DNA of 64,000 bases from Pseudomonas sp. MAG733B (GCF_036884845.1 NZ_CP145732.1:3472001-3536000), one strand, 5' to 3'. Positions 43,569 to 52,595 are shown, counted from the stretch's first letter. Made by a program: numbers and translations. The notes: a model not told the origin generated them from the letters alone.

Positions 43569-45305
43569 TCAGTGAGAGTGGCGCGGCACTTCAGCGCCGC
43601 GGCAGCCGACCAGGAAGTCGAAGTCGCAGCCTTGGTCCGCTTGCAGCACATGGTCGATGTACAGCTGACGATAACCGCCCACCAGCAATTGCTGCGGTGG
43701 TTGCAGGTCAGCCATGCGTGCCGCCAGTTCAGCGTCCGGAATGTCCAGGTGCAAACGGCCAGTGGCGCAATCGAGTTCGATCCAGTCGCCTTCCTTCACT
43801 GTCGCCAATGGCCCGCCAGCCGCCGCTTCCGGAGCCACGTGCAGCACAACGGTGCCGTACGCGGTGCCGCTCATGCGCGCATCGGAAATGCGCACCATGT
43901 CGGTCACGCCCTGGGCCAGCAGTTTGGCCGGCAGGCCCATGTTGCCGACTTCGGCCATGCCCGGATAACCCTTTGGCCCGCAGTTTTTCATCACCAGGAT
44001 CGAGTTTGCATCCACATCCAGTTCCGGATCGTTGATCCGCGCCTTGTACATGTCGAAGTTCTCGAACACCACCGCACGGCCGCGATGCTGCATCAGTTCA
44101 GGCGTGGCGGCGGACGGCTTGAGCACGGCACCGAGTGGCGCCAGGTTACCGCGCAACACGCAGATCCCGCCGTCAGCACGAATCGGATTGTCGAGGGTGC
44201 GGATCACTTCGTCTTCGCCATAGATCGGCGCGTCTTTGGTGTTCTCGCCGATGGACTTGCCATTGACGGTCAAGGCGTTCGGGTTCGGAATCAGATTGGC
44301 TTCGCCGAGGCGACGCAACACCGCTGGCAAACCACCGGCGTAGTAAAACTCTTCCATCAGGAAACGCCCGGAAGGTTGAAGGTCGACGATGGTCGGCATG
44401 CCACGACCGATGCGGGTCCAGTCGTCCAGATCCAGCTCCACGCCGATGCGCCCGGCGATGGCTTTCAAGTGGATCACGGCGTTGGTCGAACCGCCGATGG
44501 CAGCGTTGACGCGAATGGCGTTTTCGAAGGCTTCCTTGGTCAGGATCTTCGACAGCTTCAGGTCTTCGCGGACCATCTCCACGGCACGCATGCCAGACAT
44601 GTGCGCCAACACATAACGCCGTGCATCGACCGCTGGAATCGCCGCGTTGTGGGGCAGGGAAGTGCCGAGTGCTTCAGCCATGCAGGCCATGGTCGACGCC
44701 GTGCCCATGGTGTTGCAGGTGCCCGCCGAACGCGACATGCCGCCTTCGGCTGCGAGGAAATCATCGATGGTGATGGTGCCGGCCTTGACCTGCTCGCTGA
44801 GCTGCCAGACCACGGTGCCGGAGCCGATGTCCTTGCCTTTGTGCTTGCCGTTGAGCATCGGCCCGCCGGTGACGACGATGGCCGGCACGTCGCAACTGGC
44901 CGCACCCATCAACAAGGCCGGGGTGGTTTTGTCGCAGCCGGTCAGCAGCACAACACCGTCAATCGGGTTGCCGCGAATGGCTTCTTCCACGTCCATGCTT
45001 GCCAGGTTACGGGTGAGCATGGCGGTCGGGCGCAGGTTCGATTCGCCGTTGGAGAACACCGGGAATTCCACCGGAAAACCACCGGCCTCGATCACGCCGC
45101 GTTTGACGTGTTCCGCGATCTGGCGGAAATGCGCGTTGCACGGGGTCAGTTCCGACCAAGTGTTGCAAATGCCGATGATCGGCTTGCCGTGGAACTGGTG
45201 GTCGGCGATGCCCTGATTCTTCATCCAGCTGCGATACATGAAGCCGTTCTTGTCGGCGGTGCCAAACCATTGGGCGGAGCGCAGGGTGGGTTTTTTATCA
45301 GACAT
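43569..45305 (-). CDS. IlvD/Edd-family pentonate dehydratase (L-arabonate type)
   Basis: A 578-residue Fe-S dehydratase removing water from a sugar acid to give a 2-keto-3-deoxy acid. The three cluster cysteines are at 56 (WSELTPCN), 124 (LTGCDKTTPA) and 197 (SRSAGTCNTMGTAS), matching with constant offset those I recall for rhizobial L-arabonate dehydratase. The N-terminal RSAQWFGTADKNGFMYRSWM is typical of arabonate/xylonate/galactonate members rather than IlvD. It diverges from an MFS permease followed by an AraD1-type dehydratase and a semialdehyde dehydrogenase, so a non-phosphorylating pentose pathway to 2-oxoglutarate is inferred. Arabonate or xylonate cannot be told apart. Confidence 0.9.
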   Translation of the reverse strand: MSDKKPTLRSAQWFGTADKNGFMYRSWMKNQGIADHQFHGKPIIGICNTWSELTPCNAHFRQIAEHVKRGVIEAGGFPVEFPVFSNGESNLRPTAMLTRNLASMDVEEAIRGNPIDGVVLLTGCDKTTPALLMGAASCDVPAIVVTGGPMLNGKHKGKDIGSGTVVWQLSEQVKAGTITIDDFLAAEGGMSRSAGTCNTMGTASTMACMAEALGTSLPHNAAIPAVDARRYVLAHMSGMRAVEMVREDLKLSKILTKEAFENAIRVNAAIGGSTNAVIHLKAIAGRIGVELDLDDWTRIGRGMPTIVDLQPSGRFLMEEFYYAGGLPAVLRRLGEANLIPNPNALTVNGKSIGENTKDAPIYGEDEVIRTLDNPIRADGGICVLRGNLAPLGAVLKPSAATPELMQHRGRAVVFENFDMYKARINDPELDVDANSILVMKNCGPKGYPGMAEVGNMGLPAKLLAQGVTDMVRISDARMSGTAYGTVVLHVAPEAAAGGPLATVKEGDWIELDCATGRLHLDIPDAELAARMADLQPPQQLLVGGYRQLYIDHVLQADQGCDFDFLVGCRGAEVPRHSH

Positions 45306-45498
45306 GATCGATTCTCTTATTGTATGACTATATTGTTCGAGCTGAGGCGTAACATAAGCTCAAATTCGGCGGTTTGGAAGTGTTGTTGGATAATTAGTAT
45401 TACTATATAGTCGTTTTCAGCGGAGAGATGGCCCTAACGGTTTACCGTGAGAGGCGTCTCCCGAGGTTCTATAAAAACAACAATCGGAGACCGATCTC
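45306..45498. promoter_or_regulatory. Divergent promoter region of the pentonate cluster
   Basis: 193 bases with lower GC. An inverted pair of the octamer GACTATAT lies at 45326-45333 (inside TTGTATGACTATATTGTT) and at 45405-45412 in complement, one near each gene start. The symmetry suggests binding sites for one regulator of both transcripts. TTGTATGAC-type boxes are usual for FadR-subfamily GntR proteins, but no such gene is in the window. Confidence 0.5.
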
Positions 45499-46833
45499 AT
45501 GAGCCAGGAACTGCGGCTTATTCGTCGCATCACGTTGAAACTGATTCCCTTCCTGATCCTGCTGTACCTGATCGCCTACGTGGATCGCTCCGCAGTGGGC
45601 TTCGCCAAATTGCACATGGGCGCCGACATCGGCCTCGGCGATGCGGCGTACGGTCTCGGCGCCGGGTTGTTCTTCATTGGCTACTTCCTGCTGGAAATCC
45701 CCAGCAACCTGATGCTCGACCGCTTCGGTGCGCGACGCTGGTTCGCGCGGATCATGGTCACCTGGGGCGCCATCACCATCGGCATGGCCTTCGTCCAGGG
45801 TCCGAACAGCTTCTATCTGATGCGCTTTCTGCTCGGCGCGGCGGAAGCCGGGTTCTTCCCGGGCGTTCTGTACTACATCACCCAATGGTTCCCGGTTCGC
45901 CATCGCGGCAAGATCCTCGGCCTATTCATCCTGTCTCAACCGATCGCCATGATGATCACCGGCCCGGTGTCCGGTGGCTTGTTGGGCATGGACGGCGTGC
46001 TCGGGCTGCACGGTTGGCAGTGGCTGTTCATCGTCATCGGCACCCCGGCGATCCTGCTGACCTGGCCGACGTTGCGTTACCTGCCGGACGGACCGCAACA
46101 AGTGAAATGGATGGATCAGACGGAGAAGGACTGGCTTGCCGGCGAGCTGAAAAAAGACCTGGAACAGTACGGCCAGACCCGTCACGGCAACCCGCTGCAC
46201 GCCCTCAAGGACAAGCGCGTTTTGCTGCTGGCGTTGTTCTACCTGCCGGTGACCCTGAGCATCTATGGCCTGGGCCTGTGGTTGCCGACGCTGATCAAGC
46301 AGTTCGGCGGCAGCGACCTGGTAACCGGGTTCGTGTCATCGGTGCCGTACATCTTCGGGATCATCGGCCTGCTGATCATCCCGCGTAGTTCCGACCGTTT
46401 GAATGATCGCTACGGCCATCTGGCGGTGCTTTATGTACTGGGCGCCATCGGCCTGTTCCTCAGCGCCTGGCTGACCGTGCCGGTGTTGCAACTGGCGGCG
46501 TTGTGCCTGGTGGCGTTCTCGCTGTTCTCCTGCACGGCGGTGTTCTGGACCTTGCCCGGTCGCTTCTTTGCCGGTGCCAGTGCGGCGGCGGGGATTGCCC
46601 TGATCAACTCGGTCGGCAACCTCGGCGGCTACATCGGCCCGTTCGTGATCGGCGCGCTCAAGGAATACACCGGCAATCTGGCTTCGGGGCTGTATTTCCT
46701 GTCTTGCGTGATGTTGTTCGGGCTGATTTTGACTGGCGTGGTTTACCGGCTGCTGGAGCGCAAGCATGTGTTGCCGGCGGATGAATTTGCGGCGAGTGCG
46801 CGTGGGGCGACTCGTACTCAGGCTGAGGGTTAA
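45499..46833 (+). CDS. MFS sugar-acid permease (ACS family)
   Basis: A 444-residue, 12-helix ACS-family carrier. ITLKLIPFLILLYLIAYVDR then SAVGFAKLHMG at the start, RFLLGAAEAGFFPGVLYYIT in the fourth-fifth helix region and the central cytoplasmic loop near 210 are standard. It starts the plus-strand part of the pentonate cluster and should import the sugar acid used by the divergent dehydratase. A GGAG lies about ten bases before the ATG. Confidence 0.9.
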   Translation: MSQELRLIRRITLKLIPFLILLYLIAYVDRSAVGFAKLHMGADIGLGDAAYGLGAGLFFIGYFLLEIPSNLMLDRFGARRWFARIMVTWGAITIGMAFVQGPNSFYLMRFLLGAAEAGFFPGVLYYITQWFPVRHRGKILGLFILSQPIAMMITGPVSGGLLGMDGVLGLHGWQWLFIVIGTPAILLTWPTLRYLPDGPQQVKWMDQTEKDWLAGELKKDLEQYGQTRHGNPLHALKDKRVLLLALFYLPVTLSIYGLGLWLPTLIKQFGGSDLVTGFVSSVPYIFGIIGLLIIPRSSDRLNDRYGHLAVLYVLGAIGLFLSAWLTVPVLQLAALCLVAFSLFSCTAVFWTLPGRFFAGASAAAGIALINSVGNLGGYIGPFVIGALKEYTGNLASGLYFLSCVMLFGLILTGVVYRLLERKHVLPADEFAASARGATRTQAEG

Positions 46834-46844
46834 CCCCAATCAAC

Positions 46845-46934
46845 TGTGGGAGCGAGCCTGCTCGCGATTGCAATCGGACATTCAACATTGATGTTGGCTG
46901 ACACGCCGCTATCGCGAGCAGGCTCGCTCCCACA
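46845..46934. repeat. REP pair, GCGAGCCTGCTCGC subtype
   Basis: Inverted REP pair in the same-strand gap between the MFS permease and the AraD1-type gene, so it sits inside a probable operon and may lower downstream expression or stabilise the upstream part. Confidence 0.9.
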
Positions 46935-46978
46935 GGGGACCTGCGGTGATTTCAAATTTTGCTTAAAGGAGAAAATCC

Positions 46979-47971
46979 ATGCGTTTGGTTCAATTCGAAT
47001 TGAGTAACGGCGAACGCCGCGTTGGCGTCGTCGAAGAGGGTCTGGTGCGTGAAGTGCAGGACGCACGCACCGTGCGCGATCTGGCCCTGGCGGCAATCGA
47101 AGCGGGCGTCGGTCTTGACCAGCAAGTCAAAGCCCTGGGCCTGGGCATCAGCCACGACTACGCTGATCTGCTGGCGCAATTGCGCATCCTGCCACCGCTG
47201 GATCATCCGGACCCGGCGCACATGCTGGTCAGCGGCACCGGTTTGACCCACTTGGGCAGCGCCTCGGCCCGGGACAAAATGCATCAGCAGGCCGGCGACG
47301 AAGCGGCCATGACCGACACCATGCGCATCTTCAAATGGGGCGTGGAGGGCGGCAAACCGGCAGCGGGTCAGGCGGGTGTGCAACCGGAGTGGTTCTACAA
47401 GGGCGACGGCAGCATCGTCGTGCGTCCCGGCCAGCCGTTCCCGTTGCCGCCGTTTGCTGAGGACGCAGGGGAGGAGCCAGAGCTCAGCGGACTGTACGTG
47501 ATTGGCCATGACGGCAAACCGTATCGCCTCGGTTTTGCCGTGGGCAACGAGTTTTCCGACCACGTCATGGAGCGCAAGAACTACCTGTATCTGGCCCACT
47601 CGAAACTGCGCAGTTGCAGCTACGGTCCGGAACTGCGCGTTGGTGAATTGCCGCAGCACCTGGCCGGCACCAGCCGCATTCTTCGCGACGGTGAAGTGCT
47701 GTGGCAGAACGAATTCCTCAGCGGCGAGGCCAACATGTGCCACAGCCTGGCGAATCTGGAATTCCACCACTTCAAATACAGCCAGTTCCTGCGTCCGGGG
47801 GATGTGCACATTCACTTCTTCGGCACCGCGACCCTGTCGTTTGCCGATGGTATCCGCACGCAACCAGGCGATGTATTCGAGATCAGTCAGGCCGAATTCG
47901 GCGCGCCGTTGATCAATGGCATCAAGCCTGTGGAAGCCGCGTTCGAGCCTGGCACCGTCGGTACACTTTGA
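46979..47971 (+). CDS. AraD1/GguC-type FAH-fold dehydratase
   Basis: A 330-residue member of the fumarylacetoacetase-like superfamily in its AraD1/GguC branch. MRLVQFELSNGERRVGVVEE, VSGTGLTHLGSASARDKMHQ, FKWGVEGGKPAAGQAGVQPE, AVGNEFSDHVMERKNYLYLA and RPGDVHIHFFGTATLSFADG are seen. The proposed role is dehydration of 2-keto-3-deoxy-pentonate to 2-oxoglutarate semialdehyde. It lies 10 bases before the semialdehyde dehydrogenase gene, and a strong AAAGGAG precedes the ATG. The reaction is inferred from cluster logic. Confidence 0.87.
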   Translation: MRLVQFELSNGERRVGVVEEGLVREVQDARTVRDLALAAIEAGVGLDQQVKALGLGISHDYADLLAQLRILPPLDHPDPAHMLVSGTGLTHLGSASARDKMHQQAGDEAAMTDTMRIFKWGVEGGKPAAGQAGVQPEWFYKGDGSIVVRPGQPFPLPPFAEDAGEEPELSGLYVIGHDGKPYRLGFAVGNEFSDHVMERKNYLYLAHSKLRSCSYGPELRVGELPQHLAGTSRILRDGEVLWQNEFLSGEANMCHSLANLEFHHFKYSQFLRPGDVHIHFFGTATLSFADGIRTQPGDVFEISQAEFGAPLINGIKPVEAAFEPGTVGTL

Positions 47972-47981
47972 GGAGAAATGC

Positions 47982-49562
47982 ATGACCCTGATTCTTGGCC
48001 ACAACTACATCGGCGGCCAGCGCAGTGCGTTGGGCAGCGTCAAGCTCCAAAGCGTTGATGCTGAAACCGGCGAGGCATTGCCCCATGATTTCATCCAGGC
48101 CACCCCGGAGGAGGTGGACGCCGCCGCCAAGGCTGCCGCTGCAGCATTTCCGGCTTATCGCAGCCTGAGCGCTGAACGTCGGGCGCAGTTTCTCGACGCG
48201 ATTGCCGCTGAGCTGGATGCGTTGGGTGATGATTTCGTTTCGTTGGTCTGCCGCGAAACCGCGCTGCCAGCGGCGCGGATCATTGGTGAGCGCGGGCGCA
48301 CCAGTGGCCAGATGCGTTTGTTCGCCAACGTACTGCGTCGCGGCGATTTCTACGGTGCGCGCATCGATCAGGCATTGCCCGACCGCCAGCCGTTGCCGCG
48401 TCCTGATCTGCGCCAATACCGCATCGGTCTCGGGCCGGTAGCCGTGTTCGGTGCCAGCAATTTTCCCCTGGCATTTTCTACCGCGGGTGGCGACACCGCT
48501 GCGGCCCTGGCCGCCGGTTGCCCGGTGGTGTTCAAGGCCCACAGCGGCCACATGGCGACCGCCGAACAAGTGGCCGATGCGATCATCCGCGCTGCGGAAA
48601 AAACCGCGATGCCGGCCGGTGTGTTCAACATGATCTACGGCGGCGGTGTCGGCGAAGCGCTGGTCAAGCACCCGGCGATTCAAGCGGTCGGGTTCACCGG
48701 TTCGCTCAAAGGTGGCAGGGCGCTGTGCGACATGGCTGCCGCACGTCCGCAACCGATTCCGGTGTTCGCCGAGATGTCGAGCATCAACCCGGTGATCGTG
48801 CTGCCGCAGGCGCTGCAAGACCGCACGGAAACCATTGCCCGTGGCCTGTCGGCTTCGGTGGTTCAAGGCTGCGGTCAGTTCTGCACCAACCCCGGTTTGG
48901 TGATTGGCATCCGTTCGCCGCAGTTCAGCGCGTTCCTCACGCTGCTGGCCGACATGATGGCTGATCAACCGGCGCAAACCATGCTCAATACCGGGACTTT
49001 GAGCAGCTACGGCAAAGGTCTGCAAAAGCTCATCGATCATCCGGGCATCGAGCATCTGGCGGGCAATGCGCAGCAAGGTCGTCAGGCGCAGCCGCAATTG
49101 TTCAAGGCTGATGTCAGCCTGTTGATCAATGGCGATGAAGTGCTGCAAGAGGAAGTGTTCGGGCCGACCACCGTCGTCGTTGAAGTGGCGGATCAGGCGC
49201 AACTGAGCGCTGCGTTGAACGGTCTGCACGGTCAATTGACGGCGACGATCATCGGCGAGCAGGCGGACTTCCAACAGTTCAGCGAACTGACGGCGTTGCT
49301 GGAACAGAAGGTCGGGCGAATCCTGCTCAATGGTTATCCGACCGGTGTCGAAGTGTGTGATTCGATGGTGCATGGCGGGCCGTATCCGGCGACGTCGGAT
49401 GCGCGCGGCACGTCGGTGGGCACCTTGGCCATCGACCGCTTCCTGCGCCCGGTGTGCTTCCAGAACTACCCGGACAGCCTGCTGCCGGAAGCGTTGAAGA
49501 ACGGTAATCCGTTGCGCATTCAGCGGCTGGTGGATGGCAAGCCGACGCGCGAGGCCCTCTAG
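47982..49562 (+). CDS. 2-Oxoglutarate semialdehyde (2,5-dioxovalerate) dehydrogenase
   Basis: A 526-residue NAD(P)+-dependent aldehyde dehydrogenase of the KGSADH group, longer than ordinary ALDHs. N-terminal LGHNYIGGQRSALGS; GPVAVFGASNFPLAFSTAGG and CPVVFKAHSGHMATAEQVAD in the cofactor domain; VGFTGSLKGGRAL; catalytic Glu in PVFAEMSSINPV; catalytic Cys in VVQGCGQFCTNPGL. The GAGGAG before 47982 decides the start. Last step of the pentonate pathway, giving 2-oxoglutarate. Confidence 0.93.
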   Translation: MTLILGHNYIGGQRSALGSVKLQSVDAETGEALPHDFIQATPEEVDAAAKAAAAAFPAYRSLSAERRAQFLDAIAAELDALGDDFVSLVCRETALPAARIIGERGRTSGQMRLFANVLRRGDFYGARIDQALPDRQPLPRPDLRQYRIGLGPVAVFGASNFPLAFSTAGGDTAAALAAGCPVVFKAHSGHMATAEQVADAIIRAAEKTAMPAGVFNMIYGGGVGEALVKHPAIQAVGFTGSLKGGRALCDMAAARPQPIPVFAEMSSINPVIVLPQALQDRTETIARGLSASVVQGCGQFCTNPGLVIGIRSPQFSAFLTLLADMMADQPAQTMLNTGTLSSYGKGLQKLIDHPGIEHLAGNAQQGRQAQPQLFKADVSLLINGDEVLQEEVFGPTTVVVEVADQAQLSAALNGLHGQLTATIIGEQADFQQFSELTALLEQKVGRILLNGYPTGVEVCDSMVHGGPYPATSDARGTSVGTLAIDRFLRPVCFQNYPDSLLPEALKNGNPLRIQRLVDGKPTREAL

Positions 49563-49580
49563 CAGTTGCACACAACCCCC

Positions 49581-49670
49581 TGTGGGAGCGGGCTTGCTCG
49601 CGAATGCGGTTTTTCAGTCAGCACATGCGTCGACTGATCCACCGCCTTCGCGAGCAAGCCCGCTCCCACA
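49581..49670. repeat. REP pair, GGGCTTGCTCGCGAA subtype, copy 3
   Basis: Inverted REP pair 18 bases after the semialdehyde dehydrogenase stop, before the DUF5629 gene. Likely 3' boundary of the pentonate transcript. Confidence 0.9.
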
Positions 49671-49765
49671 TTTTGTTCCGCATCCTTCTTGAGTGTTGTG
49701 AGCGGCAATGATGCGCTGTCACATTGAGCTATCATTGCGTCTTTCCCATTCAAAGATTGACTGCC

Positions 49766-50062
49766 ATGACTGCCCCAACCGACACCTTGCTCAACGCCCT
49801 CGAACACTGCGGAATGGTGGAAATCGACGGGCTGCATGCCTTCGAATTCGCCCTCGATGAGTTCGATAACCTGCACATTGAATGCATGGATGGCCGTGCG
49901 GCAAAACACTGGGAATTCACCCCGGCGCAGATCCAGGCCGCTACCTTCGACACAACTCTACAAAGCTGGTTGATCACCGGTGATTCAGGCGAACACCGAC
50001 TGGTGTGCCTGGCCGACGTGATCAGCGGCGACAACGAAGATGATGACCAGGACGATGCGTAA
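49766..50062 (+). CDS. DUF5629-like small acidic protein
   Basis: A 98-residue soluble, very acidic protein. LLNALEHCGMVEIDGLHAFE and a DDDQ-rich tail resemble a Pseudomonas family (DUF5629) of unknown function. The ATG at 49766 is chosen because the part before it (CVFPIQRL) is not conserved-looking. The next gene starts inside its last codons (23-base overlap), so translation is coupled. Confidence 0.7.
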   Translation: MTAPTDTLLNALEHCGMVEIDGLHAFEFALDEFDNLHIECMDGRAAKHWEFTPAQIQAATFDTTLQSWLITGDSGEHRLVCLADVISGDNEDDDQDDA

Positions 50063-51224
50063 TCTCTGGCCGCTGCTAATGGCCAGCAGCATCGGTGCAA
50101 TGGGCGTCCAAAGCGCTTATGCCGAAGACTTTCAATTGCTCGTTGGCTCTTACACCGCCGGGCAAAGCCAAGGCATCTATCGGCTGAACTTCGACAGCGC
50201 CGCCGGGCAGATCAACGCCAAGCCCCTGCAAGTGATCAAAAGCGAAAACCCGTCCTGGCTGACCCTTTCCAAAGATCAGCGACAGCTGTTCGTGGTCAAC
50301 GAAAACGGCCCGGGCCAGACCGATCCGGTAGGGCGCGTCAGCAGCTACGCCATCGACCCCAAGACCCATGAACTGACCCTGATCAATCAAGTGCAGAGCC
50401 TGGGCAACGAGCCGACGCATTCAAGCCTCAGCCTCGACGCCAGCTATTTGTTCGTCAGCAATTACTCGGTGGCCGAAGATCCGGGAGGCACCCTGGCGGT
50501 GCTGCCGATCGGCGCCGATGGCGCGCTCAAACCGGTGGTGCAGATGAGCAGCCATCCGGCCAGCCGGGTCAATCCCGAGCGGCAGATGTCGGCGCATGTG
50601 CATTCGACGGTCCCTTCGCCGGATGGCAAGTTCGTATTCTCCAACGACCTGGGGGCGGACAAGGTGTTTGTCTACCGTTTCGACCCCAAGGCCAACCCCG
50701 ATCTGCCGCTGACTCCCGCCACATCGGCATTTGTCCAGTTGCCACCCGGCAGCGGTCCGCGCCATCTGCTGTTCAGCGCCGATGGCAAGCACGCCTGGCT
50801 GACCATGGAAATGAGCGCCCAGGTGGCCGTTTTCGATTACCGCGACGGCAAGCTTGAGCAAACGCAAATGGTCGAATTGGCTGCCGGCCAGCCCGTGTCC
50901 GACAAAGCGGCTGCCGCGTTGCACACGTCAGCTGACGGCAAATTCCTGTACGTGAGCAACCGTGGCACCGCCAATCAGCTGCTGGTATTCGCCATCGATC
51001 CGGCGACGGGTCATCTCAAGGAGCTGCAACGCAGAGCGGTGGAGGGCGATCATCCGCGTGAGTTCAGCCTCGATCCGAGTGGCAAGTTCGTGTTGATCGC
51101 CAACCAGAAAAGCAACCAGATTGTCGTCGTCGAGCGCGATGCCAAGGCGGGTCTGCTGGGCAAAACCGTGCAAAAACTGACGATGGATGCGCCGAGCGAC
51201 TTGAAGTTTCTGCTGCGACAATAG
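50040..51224 (+). CDS. Secreted lactonase-fold (YbhE-type) beta-propeller protein
   Basis: A 394-residue seven-bladed propeller of the lactonase family (6-phosphogluconolactonase Pgl/YbhE relatives). A signal peptide is clear: a basic start, LWPLLMASSIGAMG and cleavage near SAYA-ED. The mature protein begins FQLLVGSYTAGQSQGIYRL. Propeller repeats include SHPASRVNPERQMSAHVHST with His/Glu near the active site, LPPGSGPRHLLFSADGKHAW and EGDHPREFSLDPSGKFVLIA. Periplasmic location makes a true 6-phosphogluconolactonase role unlikely; a sugar-lactone or other lactone is expected. A hairpin terminator follows. Confidence 0.88.
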   Translation: MMTRTMRNLWPLLMASSIGAMGVQSAYAEDFQLLVGSYTAGQSQGIYRLNFDSAAGQINAKPLQVIKSENPSWLTLSKDQRQLFVVNENGPGQTDPVGRVSSYAIDPKTHELTLINQVQSLGNEPTHSSLSLDASYLFVSNYSVAEDPGGTLAVLPIGADGALKPVVQMSSHPASRVNPERQMSAHVHSTVPSPDGKFVFSNDLGADKVFVYRFDPKANPDLPLTPATSAFVQLPPGSGPRHLLFSADGKHAWLTMEMSAQVAVFDYRDGKLEQTQMVELAAGQPVSDKAAAALHTSADGKFLYVSNRGTANQLLVFAIDPATGHLKELQRRAVEGDHPREFSLDPSGKFVLIANQKSNQIVVVERDAKAGLLGKTVQKLTMDAPSDLKFLLRQ

Positions 51225-51226
51225 AC

Positions 51227-51253
51227 CGCAGGCCCCGGTTTGCGGGGCCTGCG
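51227..51253 (+). terminator. Rho-independent terminator after lactonase gene
   Basis: Ten-base-pair stem CGCAGGCCCC / GGGGCCTGCG, seven-base loop, followed by CCTTTCT, directly after the lactonase-gene stop. The T run is short. Confidence 0.75.
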
Positions 51254-51380
51254 CCTTTCTATCAATGAGGCTGATATTTGGTAATGCTACAAAGCATTTC
51301 AAGGCTTCGTTCCTCGAAGGTTAAGTTTGCTTCACGGCCCCACCGGGCAAGCAAGCCAACTGACTTCGAGGAATACCCGC

Positions 51381-51560
51381 ATGAACTTCAATCTCTTCTC
51401 CGTAATCGCCGCTTCCGCCATCTCGGCCACTGTTGCATTGCCAGCCAGTGCCAACGTTGAAATCAGCGACAAAAAATCCCACACCCAGAGCTACACCCAG
51501 AAATACTTGCAACAAAGCGCCAACTTCTACGCTGCGCTGGATCACAAAGCCCAACACTGA
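51381..51560 (+). CDS. Small secreted protein, 59 residues
   Basis: Signal peptide with a hydrophobic core (FSVIAASAISATVALPASA), then a mature part of about 35 residues rich in Ser, Gln, Lys and Tyr (NVEISDKKSHTQSYTQKYLQ and the end ALDHKAQH). Start follows GAGG. No family recognised. First in a run of four very small secreted or membrane genes up to 52476. Confidence 0.65.
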   Translation: MNFNLFSVIAASAISATVALPASANVEISDKKSHTQSYTQKYLQQSANFYAALDHKAQH

Positions 51561-51582
51561 AAGTTACTCCCTGCACCCTTTA

Positions 51583-51653
51583 TGCAGGAGCGAAGTCACT
51601 TGCCGATCGAGTCTTGATGTCTCGCAAAGCGTTGAAGTGATGTCGCTCCTGCA
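51583..51653. repeat. REP-like inverted repeat TGCAGGAGCGAAGTCACT
   Basis: 18-base arms at 51583-51600 and 51636-51653 with two mismatches and a 35-base loop, between small genes. A different sequence class from the GTGGGAGC REPs of this window. Confidence 0.75.
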
Positions 51654-51768
51654 TAACGTGTTTGCGACACCATCAAATTGCCATCAAGGTATTGCTTGAT
51701 ATCACATGGCCACCGGTTTAAATTTGACGCGGATTTATTGACTCCTTCTCAAGAAAAGGATCGACAAT

Positions 51769-51894
51769 ATGGCGATGCGTCTGGCCGTGGTGCTGCTGTT
51801 CCTCTATTCCACTCCAATCCTGTCGGCTGCAGAGCCAATTTCCGGCGAACCTGACGCTGCCCGCGAGCGCATGATTAGTTTTATTGAAGACTGA
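51769..51894 (+). CDS. Very small signal-peptide ORF, 41 residues
   Basis: ATG preceded by AAGGAT at good spacing. Begins MAMRLAVVLLFLYSTPILSA, a typical secretion signal, followed by about 20 residues rich in Glu, Pro and Ala ending MISFIED. Too short for family assignment. The signal peptide and ribosome site make it a credible gene. Confidence 0.5.
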   Translation: MAMRLAVVLLFLYSTPILSAAEPISGEPDAARERMISFIED

Positions 51895-52009
51895 AATAGT
51901 CTCGCTCAATGATCAACGAAGTTGATATTCGCTATAGATGAGACTCGTTGGTTCTCGGGGCTGTTTTGAATGATTCTGTGGACTCTGAAACATGTCCACG
52001 GAGTTCATC

Positions 52010-52222
52010 ATGGCCCATGCAATCATCACTTCTGCCAAACGCGGCGCCTATGTGGCTATCGGTCTTTACCTGGTCATGGTGCTGGTCATCAGTCTTTCGC
52101 CGCAGTCGCAACAAACCTTCGAAGCGCCGATTCAAGTCGCCCATCCTGGCATTCAGTTTGAACACCGCGCCCAACAGGCGATGGTCGATCAGGCTGATCT
52201 CGCAGGAGTTGGCGGAGCATGA
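52010..52222 (+). CDS. Small single-pass membrane protein, 70 residues
   Basis: A hydrophobic segment of about 18 residues (YVAIGLYLVMVLVISLSP) follows a short positive start (ITSAKRG), then a soluble tail. The ATG at 52010 is seven bases after CGGAG; an in-frame ATG at 51992 is less well served. Its stop overlaps the next start in ATGA, so the two are coupled. No known family recognised. Confidence 0.6.
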   Translation: MAHAIITSAKRGAYVAIGLYLVMVLVISLSPQSQQTFEAPIQVAHPGIQFEHRAQQAMVDQADLAGVGGA

Positions 52223-52476
52223 ACAGATGCAAACTTTTGGTGATCGCCTTCCTGGCATTCATCACCAATGGATTTTCCTTGCTGGGGATCGGTCAGGGTT
52301 CGATAGGTGGGGTGGCACGAGCCATCGAGGCCAACCACAACATTGCGCGCAGCATCGAGACCGGCAAGGCCATGGGGATGCTGGCCGGTAACCCGCCGGT
52401 CGAACCTGAAAGCGGGTTTTTCGGGCCGTTCGAAGTGGACTGCTCGGTGATTGGAATGTGTGAAGTGTTGGCGTGA
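52219..52476 (+). CDS. Small secreted protein, 85 residues
   Basis: Signal peptide MNRCKLLVIAFLAFITNGFS, then a Gly-rich part (LLGIGQGSIGGVARAIEANH) and a C-terminal with two Cys (DCSVIGMCEV) that could pair. Starts on the stop of the preceding small gene. No family recognised. Confidence 0.6.
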   Translation: MNRCKLLVIAFLAFITNGFSLLGIGQGSIGGVARAIEANHNIARSIETGKAMGMLAGNPPVEPESGFFGPFEVDCSVIGMCEVLA

Positions 52477-52491
52477 GAATCAGCGAAGTAA

Positions 52492-52585
52492 ATTGTGGCG
52501 AGGGAGCTTGCTCCCGTCCGGCTGCGAAGCAGTCGTAAATGGGGCTGCTCCGCAGCCCAGCGGGAGCAAGCTCCCTCGCCACAAT
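52492..52585. repeat. REP pair, GTGGCGAGGGAGCTTGCTCCC class
   Basis: A perfect 25-base inverted repeat (ATTGTGGCGAGGGAGCTTGC...) with an inner imperfect GCTGCG/CGCAGC stem. This is another well-known P. fluorescens REP class, distinct from the others in the window. It separates the small genes from the glutathione transferase end. Confidence 0.9.
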
Positions 52586-52595
52586 GCCAGTGCTG

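Noticed and set aside
6178..52585. CRISPR array from the many similar repeats
   Set aside because: The repeats are inverted REP pairs scattered between genes kilobases apart, without regular spacers or cas genes.
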